NCBI GenBank assembly: GCA_018695085.1
Contig: JABHOU010000657.1
Location: 1 to 7,080 of the forward strand
Source of the DNA: Opitutia bacterium
GTDB lineage: Bacteria; Verrucomicrobiota; Verrucomicrobiia; Opitutales; Seribacteraceae
DNA length: 7,080 bases
Reading direction: 5' to 3'
Shown here: piece after piece, positions 1-6,796 of the stretch
Position numbering within the stretch: position 1 is the first letter of the stretch
How the letters are laid out: every line of letters begins with the position of its first letter
The notes under the pieces: model-generated
What the model was told of the DNA's origin: nothing
What the model saw: the letters and a program-made list of their open reading frames with translations, nothing else
The model's database searches: none
Translations under genes and position numbers: made by a program

Positions 1-54
1 CATTGGGATTAGGGCAAGCACGGTAAGCAATAGGATAGGAGTAAGACGAAACAT
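1..54 (-). CDS. N-terminal fragment of an exported protein, cut by the window edge
   Basis: An ATG at 52-54 on the minus strand opens a frame that stays open to the window edge and encodes MFRLTPILLLTVLALIPM. One Arg near the start followed by a long Leu/Ile/Val run is the n-region and h-region of a Sec signal peptide, so the product is probably exported. Nothing of the mature protein is visible and no function can be given. It starts 78 bases after the stop of the propeller gene, in the same direction. A promoter-like pair sits at 75-103, so it may be transcribed separately from the genes upstream. The purine stretch AGAAAGAAGA about 8 bases before the ATG is at best a weak ribosome binding site. 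Confidence 0.6.
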   Translation of the reverse strand, partial: MFRLTPILLLTVLALIPM

Positions 55-74
55 AGTCTTGATCTTCTTTCTGT

Positions 75-103
75 ATCATTACCGCCAATGGCTCTGCTGT
101 CAA
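75..103 (-). promoter_or_regulatory. candidate sigma70-type promoter for the exported protein at the left edge
   Basis: Read on the minus strand, a perfect TTGACA (98-103) is followed by a 17-base spacer and AATGAT (75-80). AATGAT matches TATAAT at 4 of 6 positions, including the important second A and final T. Transcription would start roughly 13 bases before the ATG at 52-54. The match was found by eye, and planctomycete/verrucomicrobial promoters are poorly defined, so this is a suggestion only. Confidence 0.35.
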
Positions 104-117
104 GCTGATGGGCGGTA
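80..117. repeat. inverted repeat around the candidate promoter
   Basis: TACCGCC at 80-86 is the exact reverse complement of GGCGGTA at 111-117, with 24 bases between the arms. The arms lie on either side of the TTGACA box, and one touches the -10 box. The arm centres are about 31 bases apart, close to three helical turns, as in a looping or dimer-bound operator. As RNA it could form a 7-bp hairpin after the propeller gene, but no T-run follows on the minus strand, so it is not a typical intrinsic terminator. Confidence 0.35.
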
Positions 118-132
118 TGCCTTCAGTGAGAA

Positions 133-1623
133 TTACCGGAGCAAATTGTGTGCGTGATAGACTACGAGAGCGTTGGCGAGAGGTTCGCCTGCTGCGGTCT
201 TCAATGCCTTCAATGAGAATTCGTAAAGCCGTCGATCCTGCATTTCGGACAGTACGAGTTTCACGGTTTTACCGTCTTCCGAAAGTGTGACCTTGGTTGG
301 TTCGAGAGTTTTTACTCCTACTTGGGGGGAACCATAACCTTGGTGGTACTTGTATGTGTAGCACTTTATCGCATAGGAATCAGCAGAACTCGCGAGTGTC
401 TTGTCCATCGGTACGGTGAAAGTCAGGTCGAAGCCTTTTGCCGCAAGGTTTATTCGTAGGAGGTCCGCCGGGGTTCGTCCGTTCCAAGTGAGAGTCTGAA
501 TTCCTTGGTTTCCCGCCCAACCATGGGAACTGTGACCTATCCAAAGAGTCTTACCATCGGGAGAGAAGCAAAGGCGGTTGTTGCCGGTGGTCAATCCATT
601 GCCATCGAAGAACGGGATGCAGGCGCCCTGCATCTTTCCGCCGACCTCTTCTTGCATTACTCGCATGATTCGTCCCTTGTTCATCTCACCTACGAACAAC
701 TGTCCCGCATAGGGTCCGAATTTGCCTTTTGTCGAGTCCACTAGTGGTTGCGATGGAGAGTTGGCCATCAAACCGTGGGGAAATAGTACGGCAGCAGTCT
801 CCCTCCGTTCGTTCAATTCGGAGACTGGTAGACCAACCGGTTTGTCTCCTTTCCAGTCCTTCTCCCAAATCAAGCTGCCGGCATGACCGTAAAATTTTCC
901 CTGTTGAACATGATGCAATTTACTTGTGCCTACCCAGTCACCTTGGTTGTCGGTCACGAAGAGGTTGCCTTTGAGGTCAAAGCCAAGACCGTTAGGGGTA
1001 CGCAATCCGGATGCCCAAGGGTTTAGATGACCGTCAGGGGTGATTTGGAGAACCCACCCCCGATAAGGTACGCATGCGTACATGCGCTGGAGGTAACTGC
1101 GTTTGTCGAAAAAACCTCTCTTTTCATGGCGAACGTCGGCTCCGCTGGAAGCCGTGCCGAGCGATACGTAGAAATTGCCAGCTTTGTCCCTTATGGGTCC
1201 GAAGTGAAATTCGTGGTAGTTCCCGGATATGCCGAAGTCATCGCAGAAAGCCTTGTATTCATCTGCTTTTCCGTCTTCGTCAAGATCTCGAAGAAGGGTA
1301 AGCTCGGGGCGTTGGGCGACCATGACTTCTCGGTTGTTCAAAGCCACGACTCCCAGTGGCGTGTGTAGACCGTCGGCAAACAGTTTCCATTTGCCAGTGT
1401 CGGGACGCAAGGTGAAGACCTCGCCGCCGACAAAGCAGGCTACGAGGCGACCGTCAGGCATGAATGAGAGCCCATCTGTCTGAGTTCCCTTGGTCCCGTA
1501 GCGCTCGAGCAATAGCTTGGGCGGTTCAATTTTACCAAGAGCGTAGTAATCCGTTATCTTGGCTTTGACTGAGGAAAGAGGCAAACTCAGGCAGAAAAGA
1601 AGTGCGCAGAATACTCGATTCAT
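133..1623 (-). CDS. secreted sorbosone/glucose dehydrogenase-like beta-propeller protein
   Basis: The 496-residue product has a signal peptide (about residues 1-21, ending VKA). A propeller of the soluble glucose/sorbosone dehydrogenase type follows (about 35-385), with recurring blade motifs such as SFMPDGRL, GNFYVSLG, QITPDGHL, GNLFVTDN and CFSPDGKTLWIG. By recalled alignment to PQQ-dependent soluble glucose dehydrogenase, H137 in YHEFHFGP and R208 in GLRTPNGL fall where the catalytic His and substrate-binding Arg lie; this needs checking. Residues about 398-496 form a separate beta-rich domain with YTYKYHQGYGSP, a tail I know from large PVC dehydrogenase-like proteins. No CxxCH haem motif is present, although relatives are often fused to cytochrome c. 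The ATG overlaps the stop of the preceding cupredoxin gene as ATGA, which suggests translational coupling. The likely role is periplasmic oxidation of a sugar or polyol; cofactor and substrate are not provable here. It could also be a non-catalytic propeller. Confidence 0.85.
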   Translation of the reverse strand: MNRVFCALLFCLSLPLSSVKAKITDYYALGKIEPPKLLLERYGTKGTQTDGLSFMPDGRLVACFVGGEVFTLRPDTGKWKLFADGLHTPLGVVALNNREVMVAQRPELTLLRDLDEDGKADEYKAFCDDFGISGNYHEFHFGPIRDKAGNFYVSLGTASSGADVRHEKRGFFDKRSYLQRMYACVPYRGWVLQITPDGHLNPWASGLRTPNGLGFDLKGNLFVTDNQGDWVGTSKLHHVQQGKFYGHAGSLIWEKDWKGDKPVGLPVSELNERRETAAVLFPHGLMANSPSQPLVDSTKGKFGPYAGQLFVGEMNKGRIMRVMQEEVGGKMQGACIPFFDGNGLTTGNNRLCFSPDGKTLWIGHSSHGWAGNQGIQTLTWNGRTPADLLRINLAAKGFDLTFTVPMDKTLASSADSYAIKCYTYKYHQGYGSPQVGVKTLEPTKVTLSEDGKTVKLVLSEMQDRRLYEFSLKALKTAAGEPLANALVVYHAHNLLR

Positions 1624-3686
1624 TTTACGGAAACAGTTGCCAGTTGACTGAGGCGCTTGATCTCTTCCGGGTTCAACGCTCTTTCGTACACGCTCAATTC
1701 GTCTAGTAGGAATTTCGGATGCGATGTTTTGGAAGCTATGCTGACATTGCCGACGGGTAGTCTTTCATCGGGGCGTCGATTCCGTTTTTTGTGAAGGATT
1801 CCGTCGAGGTAAATCCGAACAGAGGTCTGGTCCAAAGATAGGGCCAAGTGATGCCATTCGCCGTCGATAATCGGTTCATCGGAGGGTTCGGGTTCAGTTG
1901 GCGTCTTTGATTTGGTTTTTTGCTTCAAGCCGGGAGTTATGATTTCCAAGCTATCTATGTTTGGCCCGGTTTTTTTAACTGAAGTCAGGCGAACGCTGTT
2001 TTCACCGCTCGTGAATTTCCTTTTAACTTCCTCATACTTCCAGTTTGTCCAACTGCCGGTTCCTTCAAAGGGCAGGGTGGGGGTCAGCAGGTCGACTTCA
2101 CCGTTGACGCTTAGTTGGAGAGGTCTGGAGTCTATGGATGCATAGCGAAAGCGAAGCTGATTCTCTCCGTCTTTTTCAATCCGAACCTTCCATTCGACGA
2201 ATTGTCCTCCTTGGGTGCCGAAATCGAGGTAACCCGTTCCGTGATGCCCGGGATTACTGGATGTTTTCACGGGACCCTTGAACTTGGCATGTTCGGCTTC
2301 CAGTCCGTTTCCTGGATCGTCGATTTTCAAATTGGTTGAATGGAAGGAGAATGCTTTTCCGGATGGAGAGTATTGAATGTTCCCACCTTTTTCCCAACTA
2401 ACAAGAGATGATATCGAGCGTTTGGGATCCGTTAGTTTCACCCACGCAGTCAATCCTGCGCCGGAGCTGTAATCGCCTTTAGGTTGAGCGGGCGTAATCT
2501 TTTTGCCTCCGGATAATTGCCAAGCTTGTCCGATGACCCCCGGATGAAGGATTCCTCTTCTATTGTTACTGGCAATGAGGTCGTTCATGCTCAAATACAG
2601 TACGGGTCCTTTTCGAGGGATTTCTGATTGCCTGATAGAGAAGCTTTTCGACTCTGCGGGAGTCAATTGAAGTGTTCCCTTGTCGATTGTTCCTTTGTTG
2701 CAGGTCGTATTGACGCCTGCATCTGGCGGAAGATGAAACAGAAGATCTTCGTCAGAGTTGCTTACCGTGAACTTTCTAAGCAGACCGCTCTTGCCGGGAA
2801 GTTTTACGATTAGTTCGGTGAATTCGGCTTTTCCGTATTGATATCGAAATTGAGGAATTCCATCTATCAAACGATAGCCCAGGAAATTGATTTCTAGGCT
2901 ACCTTTTGCATGACTTTTAAAACGAAACGGAAAGTTTCTCTCTCGAAAATAAACTCTCCCTTCTATCGTGGGGAGAGTTCTCCAGCGACCAAAAGACCCG
3001 TTCTTCTTGATGAAGCCGTCTCGCCATGCGTAGCGAAGGTGGCAATTCCCTGCATCCCAACAGTAGGAATGACCTCCGGGGAGGGATACTGCAATTGCTG
3101 CAGGAGAAGAATCGGGCATGAAGGTGCGATGGACTACTGCGAAACCTGATTTTGACGGAGAAAGGTCAGAGAGGTTTTCGGTTTTTGAAGCATCTTCCGC
3201 TTTGGCGAGAAGTTCATCCATTTTAGCCGGTCGCTCTTTGGCAACAAAGAGGGTGCCGTACATTATGAATCCATGTCCCGGGAAAGTGCATACGTATGGA
3301 TATTCTCCTTCATTCTCAGGTGAAACGAATGTGATTGTGGTTTTCTCCCCCGGGAGCACTACTTGAGTTGAGACGATCACGTCTTCGGATTCCGGGACAT
3401 AGTGTCGGTTCGGACCATCTGCTCCCAGGGCTATGGCGGATTCAACCACTTTCATGCGGGTCTTTGGAGCAACGAGCACGAAGTTATGCATCATCTCGTC
3501 TACATTGTCGAAAAGCAGTTCCACTTTTTCGCCCGGTTGGACATGAAAGGCGATTGGGTCGAATTTTAACCCTGGTTTAACTGAGAGGCGAAGTTTGGCC
3601 CCGTCCGCAGAGTTAATGATCAATAATCCGATCCAAAGCGGTGAGAACAACCGAAGGATCCCGTGGGTGCAGACTGTTTGTTTCAC
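1620..3686 (-). CDS. secreted multidomain protein: cupredoxin, PVC-type middle domain, LamG with nested CBM6/35-like domain
   Basis: The 688-residue product starts with GTG at 3684-3686, which overlaps the preceding stop as GTGA; the signal peptide directly after it supports this start. Order of parts: signal peptide (about 1-30). Azurin-like cupredoxin (31-150) with all four type 1 copper ligands, H67 (MMHNF), C133, H138 and M142 (CTFPGHGFIM). Middle domain (about 180-350) with LPGGHSYCWDAGNCHLRYAW and a close Cys209/Cys215 pair, a module I associate with PVC secreted proteins but cannot name. First half of a LamG/concanavalin-like fold (about 360-455). CBM6/CBM35-like domain (about 460-585) starting LEAEHAKF and ending GPNIDSLEI. 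Lys/Thr/Pro/Glu-rich linker (586-605). Second LamG half with DGEWHHLALSL, IYLDG and FLLDELSVYERALNPEEI. The protein should accept electrons at copper and bind a glycan. It has no obvious hydrolase active site. Physiological partners are inferred from the neighbouring propeller and DUF1080 genes. Confidence 0.88.
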   Translation of the reverse strand: MKQTVCTHGILRLFSPLWIGLLIINSADGAKLRLSVKPGLKFDPIAFHVQPGEKVELLFDNVDEMMHNFVLVAPKTRMKVVESAIALGADGPNRHYVPESEDVIVSTQVVLPGEKTTITFVSPENEGEYPYVCTFPGHGFIMYGTLFVAKERPAKMDELLAKAEDASKTENLSDLSPSKSGFAVVHRTFMPDSSPAAIAVSLPGGHSYCWDAGNCHLRYAWRDGFIKKNGSFGRWRTLPTIEGRVYFRERNFPFRFKSHAKGSLEINFLGYRLIDGIPQFRYQYGKAEFTELIVKLPGKSGLLRKFTVSNSDEDLLFHLPPDAGVNTTCNKGTIDKGTLQLTPAESKSFSIRQSEIPRKGPVLYLSMNDLIASNNRRGILHPGVIGQAWQLSGGKKITPAQPKGDYSSGAGLTAWVKLTDPKRSISSLVSWEKGGNIQYSPSGKAFSFHSTNLKIDDPGNGLEAEHAKFKGPVKTSSNPGHHGTGYLDFGTQGGQFVEWKVRIEKDGENQLRFRYASIDSRPLQLSVNGEVDLLTPTLPFEGTGSWTNWKYEEVKRKFTSGENSVRLTSVKKTGPNIDSLEIITPGLKQKTKSKTPTEPEPSDEPIIDGEWHHLALSLDQTSVRIYLDGILHKKRNRRPDERLPVGNVSIASKTSHPKFLLDELSVYERALNPEEIKRLSQLATVSVK

Positions 3687-4324
3687 AGCTTACGAATCTT
3701 TAAATTTCGGAACCGGACTTGTCCGCCGTGCTCTTGAAGCATGATGCGGCCCGATTTAGTTCCGAAGTCGGGGCGAGACTTGAACTTGCTTTTGGCGTGC
3801 CGTTTTTTCCAGTCTTCCGAACCGATTACAATCTCGGCGACCTTTTCACCGTTCAGCCAATGTTCGATTTTGCTTCCTTTTGCCAAGATGCGACTGACGT
3901 TGAATGTTCCAGGAGCCTTTAGCTTCTTCTCGGCGGATGCTCCCTTGATGGCATAGATGGAGGCTGTCGCTCCGAGGTGATCGGGCGCATACTTCAACTT
4001 GGCATCATCAATAATTTGATATTCGGGTCCCAAAGTCGCCCCGTAATAATCGGTGACCCTATACTTTACGCCACTGTTGCAACCTACGGCTATTTTCCAT
4101 TCGAATGAAAAAGCAAAGTCTTTAAAACTTTCTTTAGTGTACAGGTCGCTGGCTTTGTTCTTGCGAAAGATGCAACCATCTTCCACTACCCAGCCCTTAG
4201 CCGGAGGTCCCCCCGAAAGGTCTGTCCAACCTTTGAGGCTTCTACCATCAAAGAGTTTAAATTCCTTGAACTCTGCCAAGGTGAAAAGCGGATGAATTAT
4301 CGATACCAGCAGTGCGAATCGCAT
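3683..4324 (-). CDS. secreted DUF1080 protein (3-keto-disaccharide hydrolase family)
   Basis: The 213-residue product has a short signal peptide (about residues 1-17, MRFALLVSIIHPLFTLA) and one DUF1080 domain filling the rest, the usual length for single-domain members. Family marks are LFDGRSLKGW (24-33), FEWKIAVGCNSGVKYRV (74-90), LGPEYQIIDD (98-107), the HWLNGEKV strand (155-162) and the closing RIMLQEHGGQVRFRNLKI (193-210). The fold is a concanavalin-like jelly roll. Some members hydrolyse 3-keto-glycosides made by sugar 3-dehydrogenases; others are uncharacterised, so the exact activity here is uncertain. The ATG lies 12 bases after the transporter stop, and its own stop overlaps the GTG of the cupredoxin-LamG gene. 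This places it inside an operon with a possible sugar-oxidising propeller, which fits a 3-keto-sugar role. I see no strong Shine-Dalgarno sequence. Confidence 0.9.
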   Translation of the reverse strand: MRFALLVSIIHPLFTLAEFKEFKLFDGRSLKGWTDLSGGPPAKGWVVEDGCIFRKNKASDLYTKESFKDFAFSFEWKIAVGCNSGVKYRVTDYYGATLGPEYQIIDDAKLKYAPDHLGATASIYAIKGASAEKKLKAPGTFNVSRILAKGSKIEHWLNGEKVAEIVIGSEDWKKRHAKSKFKSRPDFGTKSGRIMLQEHGGQVRFRNLKIRKL

Positions 4325-4336
4325 GTTCTTTAGAGC

Positions 4337-6220
4337 TTATCCCGACTCTGGTTCGCTATCCTTATTCTGGTCCCGTGAACCGCGACCACCACCGGATCTG
4401 CCTCTCCCTCCTCGACGACGCCCTCGATTGCCGCCACCGTCTTGCCGTTCGCGATTTTCTTTGTCTCTTCCTCCGCTTCCGCCACTACTTTTGCGTTGTC
4501 CGCCACCTCCGCCTTGCCGGCGCAGACGGCTGTCCATTGCGGCTACCTTTTTTTCAAGTCGGGTCGTTTTAAGATGGAAATGTCCGATTACAAGTAGGAC
4601 GCCGTATGTGATGAGAGCATACTTGCCGAAGGCGACGTCGCCCCACTTTTTGTTCCAAGCAACATAGACGGCTGCAGTACCCATAACGGCGAGGGCAAAA
4701 AGCATCCCTGTGTTCCAGATTAACCTGAAACCACCTGCCGGGCGTTCACGGCCAAGCACTTTCTTGCTGTTCATCAGCAAGAAGAAGCTCAAGTAGGCGA
4801 CAGGAATCAGGGTAAATCCAAATACTGAGGTTGGGACGGCCAACCAGAATGCCGCATCACTCCAGACGAATGGCCCAAGAACTCCCACTCCCGCAAGAAG
4901 TGCTCCGAGGATGAAGGGCTTTCCTTTGTGAGGAACACCCATTACCTCACAAATGGCGTGTCCGTTGATGGTCATTAAGATTATGATTGTGGAAAGTGCC
5001 ATACCGAGCACTCCTATACCGAATATCCAGTGAGAGAATATCTCGCCCGTGAGGTTTTTAAGGGACTTGGCTAAATTGAATGCATCTCGTTTTACGAGCA
5101 TGGCAGCCATGTCCTTATCGGCATCGGAGAGGTTTTCTTTCAGTTCCTTTTTTTGGACTGGCGCCATTTTCTCGTAGGCTTCAGACCCGAGTTCGAGACC
5201 TAATCGAGCGTTGACCAGACCGTCGTATCTCTTTTCCAAATTCCCTTCCAGTATGCGTTCTTGATAGTCGACGTAGGCGGATTGTGGTTTTACGTTGAAT
5301 TGGGAACCTGCGGCAATGACAACGCAGGAAGTGGCGATGACGTAAGGAATGAGCAGGGCAGTCCAGAGATCAAATTTGGCAAGCCCGCGATGTTCCCGGC
5401 CCCATCGTCTGCGCAAAAGAACGAACGGCATGAAAAACGTCATGTTGATTCCTACCGCAGTAGCTGCGGCCGAAATCATTACGTCCTTTTGCATGTTTAC
5501 GATCTGGGATTTCCAGAATTCACTGAATTCTCCTGTTGCTGCTAGCGCTTCGTTATATTTTGCCGAGGGTTCTGAGAAAAGCGATGGATCAGGGATGAAA
5601 CCTGCGGCGATTTCCGCCCATGGCAAGTTACCTGATACGCCCATTTTTACCACTACGCCGACGAACGCCAACACGATTAGGGCGACCATGATTTTGAGAA
5701 TTCGGTCGAAGGCTTTCGCTCCCTTGGCTCCCTTGTCGTAAGCGAGAATGGCTAGAGTGGCGGCAATAAGGAGAAAAGCACAGACAAGAACCTTGCCCCA
5801 AGTGTTGTCCAATGCGGGAAACAGGTTCTGTGTGGCGGCGGCAGTACCGAGAGAAAATTGCGGGAGGCACCAAACAACGTTGGCAAGAATGGTGGCGATT
5901 GCCCATCCCCACCCGAGTACGGGGTTTATGTCCTCGTTGATGGCCTTGAACGGGCTTTGTCCCGTGGATAGGGTGACGTGAGATATGGCGCATAGCATGA
6001 TTACCCCGAGCACGATTGCTACGGGTTGTAACCAGAGCAGGGAATAGCCTGCCAAGACGCCGAGGAACAGACTCGATGCCAGGGAACCTCCACCAAGAGT
6101 GATGGCGCTTTGCAGCCAGCCGGGACCGGATAGTTTTACATAGGCGCCTATTCGAGAACCGAAGCCCCCGAGTTCGGCTTCGCGTAGCATGACGCGTTCG
6201 TCTTCAAGTTTCGTAGGCAT
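4337..6220 (-). CDS. divergent Nramp-superfamily transporter with Arg/Gly-rich C-terminal tail
   Basis: The 627-residue inner-membrane protein has about 12 hydrophobic segments (near residues 33-55, 59-82, 101-125, 143-161, 173-195, 245-270, 283-306, 396-417, 434-453, 456-482, 501-521 and 533-549). Helix 1 (KLSGPGWLQSAITLGGGS, then GYSLLW) lines up with the Nramp start L-GPG-...-DPGN-...-GYALLW. The metal-binding Asp and Asn of DPGN become G43 and S46. In helix 6 (AVGINMTFFMPF, 255-266) the Met-Pro-His motif is also not in register. The usual Mn/Fe site is therefore not recognisable, and the substrate may not be a divalent metal. Two long loops (196-243 and 307-395), predicted periplasmic, exceed the compact family form. 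After helix 12 a charged stretch leads into a roughly 60-residue Gly/Arg/Ser tail (567-627), predicted cytoplasmic. The chosen ATG is at 6218-6220; Met11 (6188-6190) is a possible alternative, and neither has a clear ribosome binding site. I see no convincing promoter in the 96-base gap after the azurin gene. Confidence 0.82.
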   Translation of the reverse strand: MPTKLEDERVMLREAELGGFGSRIGAYVKLSGPGWLQSAITLGGGSLASSLFLGVLAGYSLLWLQPVAIVLGVIMLCAISHVTLSTGQSPFKAINEDINPVLGWGWAIATILANVVWCLPQFSLGTAAATQNLFPALDNTWGKVLVCAFLLIAATLAILAYDKGAKGAKAFDRILKIMVALIVLAFVGVVVKMGVSGNLPWAEIAAGFIPDPSLFSEPSAKYNEALAATGEFSEFWKSQIVNMQKDVMISAAATAVGINMTFFMPFVLLRRRWGREHRGLAKFDLWTALLIPYVIATSCVVIAAGSQFNVKPQSAYVDYQERILEGNLEKRYDGLVNARLGLELGSEAYEKMAPVQKKELKENLSDADKDMAAMLVKRDAFNLAKSLKNLTGEIFSHWIFGIGVLGMALSTIIILMTINGHAICEVMGVPHKGKPFILGALLAGVGVLGPFVWSDAAFWLAVPTSVFGFTLIPVAYLSFFLLMNSKKVLGRERPAGGFRLIWNTGMLFALAVMGTAAVYVAWNKKWGDVAFGKYALITYGVLLVIGHFHLKTTRLEKKVAAMDSRLRRQGGGGGQRKSSGGSGGRDKENRERQDGGGNRGRRRGGRGRSGGGRGSRDQNKDSEPESG

Positions 6221-6316
6221 GGGAATGATACTATTTGTATTGGGTTCTTGGTAGAACGCTGGTTGTCGCCACGCTCTCTATGGATGCCACGGCGAGGCGG
6301 GTGTAGCCTTTCGGAT

Positions 6317-6787
6317 TTATTTGACGGTCATTACGCCTCGCATTAATGCGAAGTGACCGGGGAAGGTGCACACGTATTCGTAGCTTCCGGCTTCTTTCGG
6401 AGCAGTGAGGACAACGGTGTCGGTTTCACCGGGCCCCAGAAGTTTTGTGCTGGCAATAACGTCGCCTTTTAAGGAATCGGGCAAGGCGTTGGTTGCATTT
6501 GCCCCGGCTCCGAGGGCTTTTTGTCCGAAAGCGATGGCGGTGATCCCTTTCTTCAAAACTACCAGATTGTGTCCCATCGCAATTTTCGGAACCACGCCAA
6601 TGTTCTTGAGCACTATTTTTACTTTCGACCCGGCCTTCACTTCGAAGGACTTGACGTCGAATTGCATGGTGTCGTTACCCGTTATGGTTACGGTTTGATC
6701 AACCTTCTCATTTTTTGGGTCCTTGGCGTGCGTTGTGCCCGCTGTTAGTAACAATACACATGTTGTAGCAATTGCGGTAAGTTTCAT
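6317..6787 (-). CDS. secreted azurin-like blue copper protein
   Basis: From the ATG at 6785-6787 the product is 156 residues: a clean signal peptide (about 1-21, MKLTAIATTCVLLLTAGTTHA) and one cupredoxin domain. The copper ligands are all present: H73 in MGHN (with G72 at the azurin backbone-carbonyl position), C140, H145 and M149 in CTFPGHFALM. GNDTMQFD, IASTKLLGPGETD and the closing GVMTVK also match azurin closely. The mature protein has only one Cys, the copper ligand, so the Cys3-Cys26 disulphide of Pseudomonas azurin is missing. The frame stays open upstream to a TTG at 6863-6865, but the extra residues do not resemble a signal and would cross the promoter, so I prefer the ATG. The role is one-electron transfer in the periplasm; the partner may be the propeller dehydrogenase or the related cupredoxin encoded downstream. 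The copper motif is nearly the same in that fusion protein. Confidence 0.93.
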   Translation of the reverse strand: MKLTAIATTCVLLLTAGTTHAKDPKNEKVDQTVTITGNDTMQFDVKSFEVKAGSKVKIVLKNIGVVPKIAMGHNLVVLKKGITAIAFGQKALGAGANATNALPDSLKGDVIASTKLLGPGETDTVVLTAPKEAGSYEYVCTFPGHFALMRGVMTVK

Positions 6788-6796
6788 TTGAAAGAA

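Noticed and set aside
1027..1368. Plus-strand open frame of 113 codons
   Set aside because: It lies wholly inside the propeller gene on the other strand, whose domain content is clear; the translated sequence matches no family I know.
4323..4667. Plus-strand open frame encoding a Pro/Arg-rich protein
   Set aside because: It is the reverse complement of the Gly/Arg-rich tail of the transporter; low-complexity codons keep the opposite frame open. It has no domain and no plausible signal of its own.
5349..5741. Plus-strand open frame of 130 codons
   Set aside because: It is antisense to transporter helices and has no recognisable motifs; the minus-strand transporter explains the region.
6244..6257. 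Small hairpin GTTCT/AGAAC between azurin and transporter genes
   Set aside because: The stem is only 5 bp with no T-run on the minus strand, so it is too weak to call a terminator. Transcription may well run through.
6215..6320. Possible separate promoter for the transporter (TATCAT just before the ATG)
   Set aside because: The -10-like box lies four bases from the ATG and has no -35 partner at a normal distance.
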